Source: Myxococcales bacterium (GTDB lineage Bacteria; Myxococcota_A; Bradymonadia; UBA7976; UBA1532). From it: DNA of 64,000 nucleotides. The stretch covers positions 157,785-221,784 of the forward strand of contig JACKDN010000012.1 of assembly GCA_020633465.1 (NCBI GenBank), in the 5' to 3' direction. Below the pieces are notes generated by a model that saw only the letters and a program-made list of their open reading frames with translations, was not told the DNA's origin and made no database searches. Position 1 is the first letter of the stretch, and each line of letters begins with the position of its first letter. Shown here one piece after another: positions 16,131-24,782 of this stretch. A program made the translations under genes and the position numbers.

Positions 16131-18239
16131 TCAGCGTTCGCACTCGACACAGCGCGTCGACACCAGCTTGACCACGTCGGCGCGCAGCGCGCCGGCGGCC
16201 TCGCGGCGCAGCGTGACGCTGGCCGTGGGCGCGGCGATCCACACCCGCCCGACGACGCGCCAGCCTTCGCCGCTGGTCTGGTCGAGGGACGCGCTGACCA
16301 ACTCGGCGCCCGCCGAGCGCACCGTGTAGACCGCGGCGTTCGTGTTGCGGGGGGCGGCGGGGAACTGAACCAGCACGTCGTAGAAGTCGGGCGGCAGGCC
16401 GCCGAACTGCCACGTGGCGGTGCCATCGCCCGCGGGCGACCAGCGCACGTCGCCGCCGGCGCCCTCGGCGTCCGCGTCGGCCCACATGCCCGTCTCGAGG
16501 TAGCGCGCGTCGCCGTCGTCGGTGACGAACTCGGCGCCGTCGGGCAGGGCGGCCACCGAATCGAAGCGGACGGCGTCGGCCAGCACCGGCGCGCCGTCGG
16601 TGGCGCGCAGCGTGAGCGTCGCCTGCTGACCGTTCAGCCGGTAGCGGCCCAGCGACAGCCACGCGCCGCCCTCGCGCTGCTGGTCGAGCGTGAGCGTCGC
16701 GACGAAGGCGCCGTCGGCGGTGAGCGTGACCTCGGCGCGCCGGGTGGCCGTCGGCTGATCGGCGGGCCAGGTGAGCCACACCTCGTGGACACCCGGCTGG
16801 ATGCGCGCCGTGTAGGTCGCGCCGCCGGTGGCGCTGCGCCGGTGCGCGCCGCCCTCGCCGCCGGGCGCCGTGGTCCAGCCATCGCCCTGCTCGCGGTATC
16901 GGCCGTCGCCGTCGTCGATGACGGGATCCTGGTCGACGACCGCCTCCACGCGCACCGCGTCCGCGTACAGTCGGCCGCGGCCGCCCTGCGCCACCTCGAC
17001 GACGAAGTCGCCGCGCGTGTCGACCACGCCGGCCAGGCGCCAGTCGCCGCCGCCCACGCGCTGATCGAGGGCCACCTCGGCGCGCAGGTCGTCGGCGCCC
17101 TCGCGCACCCGATACAGGGCGCGGTCGGTCGCCCGCGGATCGACGGGGTGGTGCACCCACACCTCCTTGGGGCCGGGCAGCAGGCCGCGGAAGTCGAAGG
17201 TGGCGACGCCGTCGTCGGTGAAGCGGCTGAAGTCGGCGCGGCCGGCGGTGGTCCGCCAGGCGCCGGCGATCTCGGCGTAGCCGGGATCGTCGCCATCGTC
17301 GACCACCAGCGAGCAGGGGCCGCAGTCATCGGCGCAGTCGCCGCAGCTCTCGCTGGGATCGCAGGTGCCGTCTCCGCAGCGGGGCGCGCAGCGCGGATCG
17401 CTCGGATCGATCTCGCCGGGCGGGCAGGGATCGGGGGCGGGTCCGGTGGGGCCGCCGGCCATGCCGGGCGCCGCGCGGTCGGGATCGCCGGCCACGAGCG
17501 TCCCGTCGGCGTCGAAGCCGAAGTCGACGGTGTAGGTGCCATCCTCCTCGGGGCGCCCGTGGTCGGTCAGGTTGAGGAACTGGAACGAGAAGTCGCGCTC
17601 GTAGGTCACGCGGTAGCGGCCGGGTTGGTCGGGCAGCGTCTCGAGCGTCGAGATCCAGGGCGCCCAGTCGGGCGAGGGCGGCACCGCCGGCTGCAGGGCC
17701 GTGAACTGCCCGGCCTCGCCGCGGGCGCACTCGAGCCTCACGCGGTACGTCTGGCGCAGGCGCTTCTGGCCGCTGCCCGTGGCTTGGGCGGCGGGCCGGT
17801 GGTCGATGCGCGAGGCGCACACGACGCGCGCCGCGCCGTCGGCGACGCCCGCCGCCAGCAGGTAGCCGCCGGGGACGTCGGTGAGGCGCGTTGCGCCCGC
17901 GACGTCTCGATGCAGCAGGTGGAACTGGCAGGGCTCCTCGGTGGGCTCGATGGCGATCGCGCCGCCGTCGCCGGCGACCGGCGCCAGCTCGAGATCGGCG
18001 AGCGTCGCCTGCCGGGCGAAGGTGGTGTCGCAGACCCAGGTGAGCAGCCGCCGGGCCGCGATGGGCGCGCCGGCGTCGGGCGGCACCCACGCGTCGGGCC
18101 GCGGGCGCGCGTCGGGCGCGGCGTCCGTCGCGGGCGCGGCGCCGTCGGGCGTGTCGGCGTCGCCGAGCACGGCGTCGCGGAGGTCGTCGTCGCAGCCCAG
18201 CGCCAGCAGGGCGAGGATGAGCGCGTAGGTCGTCTTCAT
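16131..18239 (-). CDS. Lipoprotein with three tandem golvesin/xanthan-lyase C-terminal-type domains
   Basis: 702 residues from the ATG at 18239. The lipobox is 'LALGC' (Cys 16), followed by an Asp-Ala-Pro linker. Residues ~65-280 form an unrecognised beta-rich region. A short disulfide knot 'CGDGTCDPSESCGDC' comes next. Three related ~115-residue domains follow, each beginning with 'DDGD' plus an aromatic or Glu, continuing through 'FTGLPPGxYDVLV'-like strands and ending in 'ADAVR'. This is the golvesin/Xly carbohydrate-binding-like fold of exported proteins. Each copy diverges, so they are old duplications. The likely role is binding of surface polysaccharide or peptidoglycan. It is convergent with the TetR gene, four bases apart. 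Confidence 0.8.
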   Translation of the reverse strand: MKTTYALILALLALGCDDDLRDAVLGDADTPDGAAPATDAAPDARPRPDAWVPPDAGAPIAARRLLTWVCDTTFARQATLADLELAPVAGDGGAIAIEPTEEPCQFHLLHRDVAGATRLTDVPGGYLLAAGVADGAARVVCASRIDHRPAAQATGSGQKRLRQTYRVRLECARGEAGQFTALQPAVPPSPDWAPWISTLETLPDQPGRYRVTYERDFSFQFLNLTDHGRPEEDGTYTVDFGFDADGTLVAGDPDRAAPGMAGGPTGPAPDPCPPGEIDPSDPRCAPRCGDGTCDPSESCGDCADDCGPCSLVVDDGDDPGYAEIAGAWRTTAGRADFSRFTDDGVATFDFRGLLPGPKEVWVHHPVDPRATDRALYRVREGADDLRAEVALDQRVGGGDWRLAGVVDTRGDFVVEVAQGGRGRLYADAVRVEAVVDQDPVIDDGDGRYREQGDGWTTAPGGEGGAHRRSATGGATYTARIQPGVHEVWLTWPADQPTATRRAEVTLTADGAFVATLTLDQQREGGAWLSLGRYRLNGQQATLTLRATDGAPVLADAVRFDSVAALPDGAEFVTDDGDARYLETGMWADADAEGAGGDVRWSPAGDGTATWQFGGLPPDFYDVLVQFPAAPRNTNAAVYTVRSAGAELVSASLDQTSGEGWRVVGRVWIAAPTASVTLRREAAGALRADVVKLVSTRCVECER

Positions 18240-18250
18240 CTCTCTGCCCC

Positions 18251-20779
18251 TCACTGGTTGTTGCACGCGCAGCCGCGCGGCGTGTTGCAGACCTTGTCGC
18301 GGGCGATACAGGTGTCGCCGCAGGCCTTGCCGCGATCACACATGCGGCAGCAGCCCTCGCTGCAGTCGTCGGGTCGGGTGGCCTCGACCGAACACTCGAA
18401 GTCGAGATCGCCGTCGCTGCTGGGGCCATCGCAGGAGTGAGCGCCGGCCTCGCCCCGCAGCGTCAGGCCGCAGCCGACGTTGATGTTGAACCAGCGCAGC
18501 TGGATGCACTCGTCGACGCGGGCCTGGAAGCCGGCCTCGCCCTTGACGCCGACGCAGTTGCGGCTGGGGTTGCAGGCGGCGCCGGCCCCGAAGCGGCGCT
18601 CGACGGTGCCGGTGACCGAGCCGTGAGCGTTCAGGCAGTCGAAGCAGCCGACGTGGCGCGACCAGCGCCAGGCGTCGACGTCGAGGCCGCAGCCGCCGGT
18701 GCCTTGGACACCCAGGGAGACGGACGCGTTGACCGACGCGCAGTCGTCGCAGGGGGCGCACTCGGTGGCGTCCCCCGGCTCGTCGAACTGGCCGCCGCCG
18801 GACGCGCTGAGCGTGACGCCCGCGGTCGCGTTGCAGCCGATCTTCACGCCGAAGGGGCCCTTCTGCCAGGTCTGAGTGGGCAGGCCGAAGGTGCGGGTGA
18901 CGGTGGCCGAGCCCTCGATCTCACCGCCCTGCGTGGTGCACTTGATGCCGTCGCAGATCTGCATGCAGGTGCTGTCGTCGCACACCGTGCACTGCTGCTC
19001 TTCGACGCTGCCCGAGCCGCTGAGGGTGGCTTCGACCTCGACGATGCCGAAGGCGGCGCTGGCGGTGCCGCTGGCGCTCACCTCGAGGCTGCCGGTGCAG
19101 CCGTTGCCGCAGTGGGCCTCTTCGCCGCTGCCGCCGAAGGAGGCCTGCAGGCCGACGCCGACGGTGCGCCCCACGAAGGGCAGGCGCACCTTCTTCTGGA
19201 AGGGCTCCTTGGGCACGGCGAAGTTCGCGCTGAAGGTGGTGCTGACCGGAGGTTCGCAGCCGCAGTCCGGGCCGCAGGCGTCGTAGGCGGCGTCGTGCGC
19301 GGCGTCCCAGGCCGCGTCGTGCGCCGCGTCCCAGGCGGCGTCGTGCGCCGCGTCCCAGGCGGCGTCGTGCGCCGCGTCGAGCGATGCGTCCAGCGCGGCG
19401 TCGGTGCTGGCGTCCAGCGAGCCGTCGAGGCCGGCGTCGGGGCGGCCGCTGTCGGCCATGCCCCCCCTGCCGCCGCCACCCAGGCCGCCGCCGCCGCCCG
19501 TGCCGCCGCCGGCGCCACCCCGGCCGCCGGCGCCACCCCTGCCGCCCGCGTCGGGGACGCCGCTGTCCAGGTCGGGCGGGCCCGCATCGGGAGGCGGTGC
19601 GCCGGCGTCCGGCATCGGCGCGCCGCCCATGCCGCCATCGCCACCGGCGCCGCCGGTGCCGCCGTAGCCGCCGTAGCCGCCGTATCCGCCGGTGCCGCCG
19701 TATCCGCCCGTGCCACCGGTACCACCGGGACCGCCGTAGCCGCCCATGCCGCCGTACCCGCCGGCTCCTGCGTCGATCTCGGGCTCCCCACCGTACCCGC
19801 CGTACCCGCCGACACCCGCGTCGAGCTCCGGCGTCCCACCGTACCCACCGTACCCACCGTAGCCGCCGGGCCCGGCGTCGACCGCGGGCGCACCGCCGTA
19901 TCCGCCGTATCCACCGTAGCCCCCGACGCCGGCGTCGATCTCGGGCGTCCCGCCGAAGCCACCGTCGCCGCCGTACCCGCCGTACCCGCCGGCCCCCGCG
20001 TCGATCGCGGGCTCGCCGCCGAACCCGCCGAACCCGGCGTACCCGCCGACGCCCGCGTCGACCTCGGGCGTCCCGCCGAAGCCGCCGAAGCCGCCGGCGC
20101 CCGCGTCGAAGCCGAAGGTCGCCGCGCCGGCGCCCTGGCTGGCCGCGTGCGTGCCCTCGACCGGCTCGGCGGCGCTCAGCTGCCGCACCCGCAGCACCAG
20201 CCCCGCGCCGGACGCTCCGTCCACCGTCACGTCGTGCTCGTCGTAGCGCTGCCAGTCGAACACGCCCAGTCCACCGACCGCCGCGTCGAGGCCGTCCGCG
20301 CCCGGGCCCCACTGCAGCGCGCCGCCGTCCGCCGCCACCCACTGCACCAGCCCGCCCGGGCGATGCAGCGCGCCCTCGACGAGGTCGTAGAACCGCCAGG
20401 TGGCGACGCGCTCGTGGGTCTGCAGCCGGGTGTCCTCGAGCCGGGGCGCCGGCGCGCCGCCGCGCGGGCGCAGCCGCACCGTCAGCGCCCACGTGGCGCC
20501 GGCCTCGGCGCCCTCGGTCACCACGACGTGCCCGGTGAGCAGCGCGTCACCGTTCGAGTCCTCGGTCCACTGCCCGTCGATCAACGACAGCGCCGCGTCC
20601 CCGTCGCCGAACCCGGGCACCCACAGCGCGGGCCAGCCGCCCCCGGGATCGCCCACCGGCGCCCCGGCGGCCGCCGCCACCCACAACACCACCGCCGCCC
20701 CGATCAGCGCCGCCCCGCGCCGTCGCCGACGCCCCGCACGCCACCCCGCGGACGCCGGCGCTCCGCCGCACCCAGCCAT
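18251..20779 (-). CDS. Secreted Gly/Tyr-repeat protein with Cys-rich C-terminal domain
   Basis: 842 residues from the ATG at 20779, with GGGGGA upstream. An Arg-rich N-terminus followed by a hydrophobic stretch (about 20-40) is a signal peptide or anchor. Residues ~45-215 form a beta domain. A long low-complexity region of 'GGYGGYGG' blocks punctuated by 'DAG' and 'AIDAG' follows, then a His-Asp-Ala-Ala/Trp-Asp-Ala-Ala repeat. The C-terminal ~300 residues hold about 40 cysteines and alternate short beta repeats ('SGSLEVSASGTAS'-like) with Cys clusters. It resembles a structural or adhesive surface protein, such as a sheath or fibre component. No enzymatic motif is visible. Confidence 0.75.
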   Translation of the reverse strand: MAGCGGAPASAGWRAGRRRRRGAALIGAAVVLWVAAAAGAPVGDPGGGWPALWVPGFGDGDAALSLIDGQWTEDSNGDALLTGHVVVTEGAEAGATWALTVRLRPRGGAPAPRLEDTRLQTHERVATWRFYDLVEGALHRPGGLVQWVAADGGALQWGPGADGLDAAVGGLGVFDWQRYDEHDVTVDGASGAGLVLRVRQLSAAEPVEGTHAASQGAGAATFGFDAGAGGFGGFGGTPEVDAGVGGYAGFGGFGGEPAIDAGAGGYGGYGGDGGFGGTPEIDAGVGGYGGYGGYGGAPAVDAGPGGYGGYGGYGGTPELDAGVGGYGGYGGEPEIDAGAGGYGGMGGYGGPGGTGGTGGYGGTGGYGGYGGYGGTGGAGGDGGMGGAPMPDAGAPPPDAGPPDLDSGVPDAGGRGGAGGRGGAGGGTGGGGGLGGGGRGGMADSGRPDAGLDGSLDASTDAALDASLDAAHDAAWDAAHDAAWDAAHDAAWDAAHDAAYDACGPDCGCEPPVSTTFSANFAVPKEPFQKKVRLPFVGRTVGVGLQASFGGSGEEAHCGNGCTGSLEVSASGTASAAFGIVEVEATLSGSGSVEEQQCTVCDDSTCMQICDGIKCTTQGGEIEGSATVTRTFGLPTQTWQKGPFGVKIGCNATAGVTLSASGGGQFDEPGDATECAPCDDCASVNASVSLGVQGTGGCGLDVDAWRWSRHVGCFDCLNAHGSVTGTVERRFGAGAACNPSRNCVGVKGEAGFQARVDECIQLRWFNINVGCGLTLRGEAGAHSCDGPSSDGDLDFECSVEATRPDDCSEGCCRMCDRGKACGDTCIARDKVCNTPRGCACNNQ
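19288..19383. repeat. 24-bp coding tandem repeat, about four copies
   Basis: Consecutive near-identical 24-bp units (GCGTCGTGCGCCGCGTCCCAGG plus two bases) on the minus strand encode His-Asp-Ala-Ala-Trp-Asp-Ala-Ala. The near identity at DNA level suggests recent expansion or contraction by slippage or recombination. The frame is preserved by any whole-unit change. Confidence 0.8.
19640..20110. repeat. Gly/Tyr-rich coding repeat tract
   Basis: Imperfect repeats of the kind CCGCCGTAGCCGCCGTA on the plus strand encode Gly-Gly-Tyr-Gly-Gly-Tyr, with longer ~60-90 bp blocks ending in an Asp-Ala-Gly codon set. The third-base changes (TAC/TAT, GGC/GGT/GGG) show that the peptide pattern, not just the DNA, is kept. 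Confidence 0.75.
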
Positions 20780-20895
20780 GAGATGTCCCCCGTGGTCCCC
20801 ACCGCCCGCTCGCGGCACAGGGAAGACCCCGCACAGCGCGCCCTTGTCTCGCCGACGCCCCACGTAAGCGCAACGCCGTGCTGTCGGCGTCCCGC

Positions 20896-22068
20896 TCAGC
20901 CGCCGTCGAAGATGCGCCGCAGGTCCAGCCCGGGGATGGCGTAGGGGTTGCCCGCAAGCAGGCGGTGCACCGCGCGCGTGAGCCCCGCGTCGATCTCCGA
21001 GCGCGCGAAGCCCTCGACGATCTCGGCGTCGAGGTCGGGCGAGTTGGACGCCATGTGCAGCGCCGCCTGACCCGGCACGCCGCGCGACGCGAGCTGCGCC
21101 GCCGCGCCCAGCAGCCGCAGCAGCGACTCGGCGCCGGCCGCCGACTGCGCCGAGCCGACCAGGTCGAACTGCCCGATCTGCACGTTGCCGCCCGCGTCGA
21201 TGCTGACCGACCGGATGATCGCCAGCGTCTCGCCGCCCTTGAACAGCTGGAACTCACCGTCGGTGATCTGCACGTTGCGCAGGTTCACCGCTTCGGCGCG
21301 CCCCTGGTCGTCGCGCGCCGCCGTGATGTCGGCCACCGATCCCGAGCCCTGCGCGCGGACCGTGAACTGCGAGCCGCCCGGCACGCGCACGCCCTTGTCG
21401 CCGCTGGTCTGCTGGAAGGGCGCCAGCATGCGCAGCGTCGCCCCGCCGGCCACGTTCTGCAGATCGCCCGCGTCCAGCTCGCTCTCGCCGCCGCCGCCGG
21501 GCAGGGCCTCGAAGTTGGCCTGGATGGCCGCCAGCGTGCCCGCCAGGTTGGCGTCGGTGAAGGGATCGTAGCCGCCCGCGCCCATCGGCGTGCCGGCGAT
21601 GCCCTGCGCCACCAGGGCGCCGATCTCGCTGCGCGCGTTCTCGCTGTAATCGAGGAAGCCTTCGCCCAGGCCGCTGACCAGGCTGACGTCGACGCTGATC
21701 GCGCCCGACGCGAAGTCGACCGTCAGGCCGTAGAACTCCATGTTCTGCGCCGGCCACATCGCGTCGATCAGGATGGGGCTGGACGGGAAGATCTGCAGCG
21801 ACTCGCGCGACGCCTTCAGCGTGATCGTCGTGCCCCACGTCGTGCGCAGCTCGCGCGAGGTCGACGAGCTGAGCACGACGCCCGCGCCCAGCTGGAAGGA
21901 CGCGAACACGTCCACGAACTCGACCTGGGGATCCTGCAGCTCGCTGCTCTGACCCGTGGCGGCGTCGCCACCTTGGCCGAGGGCGGGGTCGAGCCCCAGA
22001 TCGCGCTCGCTGGTGGTCGTGGTGCCTTGCTGTGGCTGGCGCTCGGCCTGCTCGTGGCCACCGGGCAT
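20896..22068 (-). CDS. Unrecognised protein, 390 residues
   Basis: It begins at the ATG at 22068 with GGAGG five bases upstream. There is no signal peptide. The first ~45 residues are Gln/Gly/Asp-rich and unstructured. The rest alternates beta-type stretches ('FVDVFASFQLGAGVVLSS', 'FYGLTVDFASGAISVDVSL') with helical ones ('ARSEIGALVAQGIAG'). Near the C-terminus there is 'AHMASNSPDLD'-like sequence and 'LLAGNPYAIPGLDLRRIF'. I do not recognise the family. The alternating pattern could be a lipid-transport or AsmA-like fragment, but that is a guess. It precedes the Gly/Tyr-repeat protein on the same strand with a 116-base gap. Confidence 0.7.
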   Translation of the reverse strand: MPGGHEQAERQPQQGTTTTSERDLGLDPALGQGGDAATGQSSELQDPQVEFVDVFASFQLGAGVVLSSSTSRELRTTWGTTITLKASRESLQIFPSSPILIDAMWPAQNMEFYGLTVDFASGAISVDVSLVSGLGEGFLDYSENARSEIGALVAQGIAGTPMGAGGYDPFTDANLAGTLAAIQANFEALPGGGGESELDAGDLQNVAGGATLRMLAPFQQTSGDKGVRVPGGSQFTVRAQGSGSVADITAARDDQGRAEAVNLRNVQITDGEFQLFKGGETLAIIRSVSIDAGGNVQIGQFDLVGSAQSAAGAESLLRLLGAAAQLASRGVPGQAALHMASNSPDLDAEIVEGFARSEIDAGLTRAVHRLLAGNPYAIPGLDLRRIFDGG

Positions 22069-22265
22069 GTCGGCCTCCGGGGTGTGACGGTGCAGCGTAG
22101 CGGCACGCGCGCCCGCGGTACAGGGCGGCGTGCGCTGGCACCGGCATGCCAGACCGGCCGTACGCCGATCGGTCGCGGCGATGGGCGCCGCCGGCCGCCG
22201 ATCGCAGCACCCGCGCAGCGGACTTCGACCGCCGAGACGTCGCGCGACTTGAGAGGAACGCGCCG

Positions 22266-23291
22266 ATGCGCGACGCTCCTGCCATGCCGTCCCGCGCCCC
22301 CACGTCGAAGCGGCTGACCTACGAGCGGCTGACCTCGGCCGATCTGGGGGTGTTTCATCAGCTGGTCGTCGACCCCCACGTGCGCCGCTACCTGATGGAC
22401 GGCCAGGTCATGACCGCCACCTGGACGTCCGAGGCCATCGGCGAGAGCGACGCGCTGTTCGCTGCGCGCGGCGTGGGGCTGTGGCTCCTGCGCGAGGGCG
22501 ACGCGGTCGTGGGCTTCGCCGGCTTCCGGGTGTTCCCCGAGATGTCGCCCGAACCCCAGCTCATCTACGGGCTGCGCGAGGCGGCGACCGGCCGCGGCCT
22601 GGCCACCGAGGCCGCCGAGGCGTGCCTGCGCTTCGCCGCGTGGCCGACGGTGCTGGCGGCGGTGGACGCGCCCAACGGCGCGTCGACCCGGGTGCTCGAG
22701 AAGCTGGGCTTCGTCCACGCCGGGCGCGTGGACGGCGCCTTCGGTGACACCTGGCTGATGCGGTTGGGTCAGCGCATCCAGCGGACGGTGAGCCACACCT
22801 GGGACGGGCGGCCGGTGGGCACCGACGAGCGCGTCGACGTCACGTTGTGGACGGCGCCGGGCGCGCTGCACGTCGAGGTGGACGCGCCCTTTCACGGCGA
22901 TCCGCCGCCGCCGCCGGGCGCCGATCTGTGGAACCACGAGGTGGTCGAGGTGTTCCTGCTCGGCCGCGACGCGCGCTACCTGGAGATCGAGCTGGGGCCG
23001 CACGGCGACACGCGCGTGCTCACGTTGAGCGGCGTGCGGGCGGTCGAGCGCGACCACCTCGAGATCGAGTTCGAGGCGCGGCGGGCGGACGGGCGGTGGC
23101 GGGGGCACGCGGTGGTGGACGCGGCGCTGCTGCCGCCGGGGCTGGCGCGGCTGAACGTGTACGCCATCCACGGGGTGGGCGACGCGCGGCGCTACCTGGC
23201 GTGCCACCCGGTGCCCGGTGAGGCGCCGGACTTTCACCGCCTGGAGCACTTCGGCCCCTGGACGGATCAGGCGTCGGGCGGGGGCGCCTGA
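22266..23291 (+). CDS. GNAT acetyltransferase fused to a UPF0462 (C4orf33-like) domain
   Basis: 341 residues from the ATG at 22266 (GAGAGGAAC upstream). Residues 1-165 are a RimJ/RimL-type GNAT domain: 'LTYERLTSADLGVFHQLVVDPHVRRYL', the acetyl-CoA loop region 'EAATGRGLATEAAEACLRFA', and 'NGASTRVLEKLGFVHAGRVDG'. Residues ~175-335 match the UPF0462 family otherwise known from animal C4orf33: 'HTWDGRPV', 'DAPFHGDPPPPPG', 'LWNHEVVEVFLL', 'YLEIELGPHG', 'VYAIHG' and 'DFHRLEHF'. That domain has a carbohydrate-binding-module-like fold in predictions but no known function. The fusion is unusual. The 3' end overlaps the convergent flippase gene by 25 bases. Confidence 0.85.
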   Translation: MRDAPAMPSRAPTSKRLTYERLTSADLGVFHQLVVDPHVRRYLMDGQVMTATWTSEAIGESDALFAARGVGLWLLREGDAVVGFAGFRVFPEMSPEPQLIYGLREAATGRGLATEAAEACLRFAAWPTVLAAVDAPNGASTRVLEKLGFVHAGRVDGAFGDTWLMRLGQRIQRTVSHTWDGRPVGTDERVDVTLWTAPGALHVEVDAPFHGDPPPPPGADLWNHEVVEVFLLGRDARYLEIELGPHGDTRVLTLSGVRAVERDHLEIEFEARRADGRWRGHAVVDAALLPPGLARLNVYAIHGVGDARRYLACHPVPGEAPDFHRLEHFGPWTDQASGGGA

Positions 23292-24751
23292 CGCCCGCGG
23301 CGGCGCAGGAAGTCGAGCAGCTGGCGCGGGGTGGCCAGGCCGGTCTGGCGGTAGACGACGATCACCCCCAGCCCGTAGGCGGCCCCCATCACCACCAGGC
23401 GAACCAGGTCCGGGGCCTCCAACCAGGCGCCGAGCGCGAACACCGGCGCCGCCGGCAGGCCCGCGGCGAGCAGCGACTTGCCGACGTGCCCCCAGTCGAC
23501 CAGCGCGCGGGGCGTCGTCTTCAGCACGCGCGCCATGGGGAACAGCAACGTGCCGGCCACCGCGTAGACCGCGATGCAGGTGGCCCAGGCGGCGCCGTTC
23601 GCGCCGAACAGCCACACCATCAGCCACGACAGGGCGACGTTGACCACCAGGCCCACCAGCGCCGAGAGGGTGACGTAGCGGGTGTTGTCGGTGGCCATCA
23701 GGACGCTGCCGTAGACGGCCGAGCGCAGGGGCAGCATCAGGGCGTAGATGCGCAGGGGGACGCTGCTGTCTGTGTAGCGGGCCGAGAAGACGACGGTCAT
23801 CAGCTCGTCGCCGAGCAGCAGCACGACGAACATGACCGGGGTGAGGATGAGCAGCGCCTTGTTCATCGCGCGCTGCCACAGCGAGACGATCTGGTCGAGG
23901 CGGTCGGTCTTGTAGAAGACCGTCAGCTGGGGGATGACCACCGCGGTGATGGCGCCGGTGACGATGTCGATCAGCGGCACCTCCATGGCGCCGGTGACGT
24001 AGACGGCGAAGTCCTCGGTGCTGCACATCGACGAGACGATGAACTTGTCGAACTGCAGCGACAGGACGCCGAGCAGGCTGGCGAGGCCGAGGGGGATGCC
24101 GAAGCGCAGCTGCTGGGCCATGCCGGCCTGCGTCGGGCGGCCCGCGCCGCCGACGGCGCGCAGCATGAGGACGATGGCCGGGACGCCGACGACGGCGGAC
24201 CAGAGCGCGTTTGCGGCCACGGTGGCGCGGGCGGTGGGGCTGATCACCGCCGCGACGATGACCGTCACCACCAGCAGCAGGCGCGACGCCACGTTGTAGA
24301 GCACCAGCTTGCGCACCTTGTCGACCGCCATCAGGCAGGCGCTGACCGCCTGCTGCGGGAAGAAGAACAGGGCGTAGGGGACGAGCAGCCACAGCAGGGG
24401 CGAGACGGCCGGGTTGTCGAAGCGATCGGCGACCAGATCGCCGAGGCCGACCGCGATGCCGAGCCCGAACAGGGCGCCGCCCAGGGTGAGGACGGCCAGG
24501 TTGTCGAGCAGGACGCCGCGGGGGCGGGTCGTCTCGCCGGGCAGGAAGTAGTAGAGGGCCTTGGGGACGCCCATCATCAGGACGGGCGACACCATGGCGA
24601 AGACGAGCAGCACCTGCCGGTGGGTGCCGTACTCCTCGACCGGCAGCAGGCGGGTGAGCGTGGCGGTCGCCAGCAGGGTCGAGATGGCGGTGAGCAGCTT
24701 GCCCGAGGCCAGCAGCAGCGCCTTGACGGTGAGGGAGAGCGGGCGGCTCAA
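23267..24751 (-). CDS. Polysaccharide flippase, Wzx/MATE-type
   Basis: 494 residues with about 14 membrane helices. The start is a TTG at 24751, with GGAGG 12 bases upstream. No in-frame ATG or GTG fits the conserved N-terminus 'ALLLASGKLLTAISTLLATATLTRLLPVEEYGTHRQ', which is the typical first-helix pattern of oligosaccharide flippases and polysaccharide biosynthesis exporters. Such proteins flip lipid-linked sugar units across the cytoplasmic membrane. The methyltransferase gene lies upstream on the same strand with a 31-base gap, suggesting a two-gene surface-polysaccharide operon. No polymerase is visible nearby. Confidence 0.85.
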   Translation of the reverse strand: MSRPLSLTVKALLLASGKLLTAISTLLATATLTRLLPVEEYGTHRQVLLVFAMVSPVLMMGVPKALYYFLPGETTRPRGVLLDNLAVLTLGGALFGLGIAVGLGDLVADRFDNPAVSPLLWLLVPYALFFFPQQAVSACLMAVDKVRKLVLYNVASRLLLVVTVIVAAVISPTARATVAANALWSAVVGVPAIVLMLRAVGGAGRPTQAGMAQQLRFGIPLGLASLLGVLSLQFDKFIVSSMCSTEDFAVYVTGAMEVPLIDIVTGAITAVVIPQLTVFYKTDRLDQIVSLWQRAMNKALLILTPVMFVVLLLGDELMTVVFSARYTDSSVPLRIYALMLPLRSAVYGSVLMATDNTRYVTLSALVGLVVNVALSWLMVWLFGANGAAWATCIAVYAVAGTLLFPMARVLKTTPRALVDWGHVGKSLLAAGLPAAPVFALGAWLEAPDLVRLVVMGAAYGLGVIVVYRQTGLATPRQLLDFLRRRGRQAPPPDA

Positions 24752-24782
24752 CGCGGTGCGGCCTCCGGGGGCGCGGCCGATC

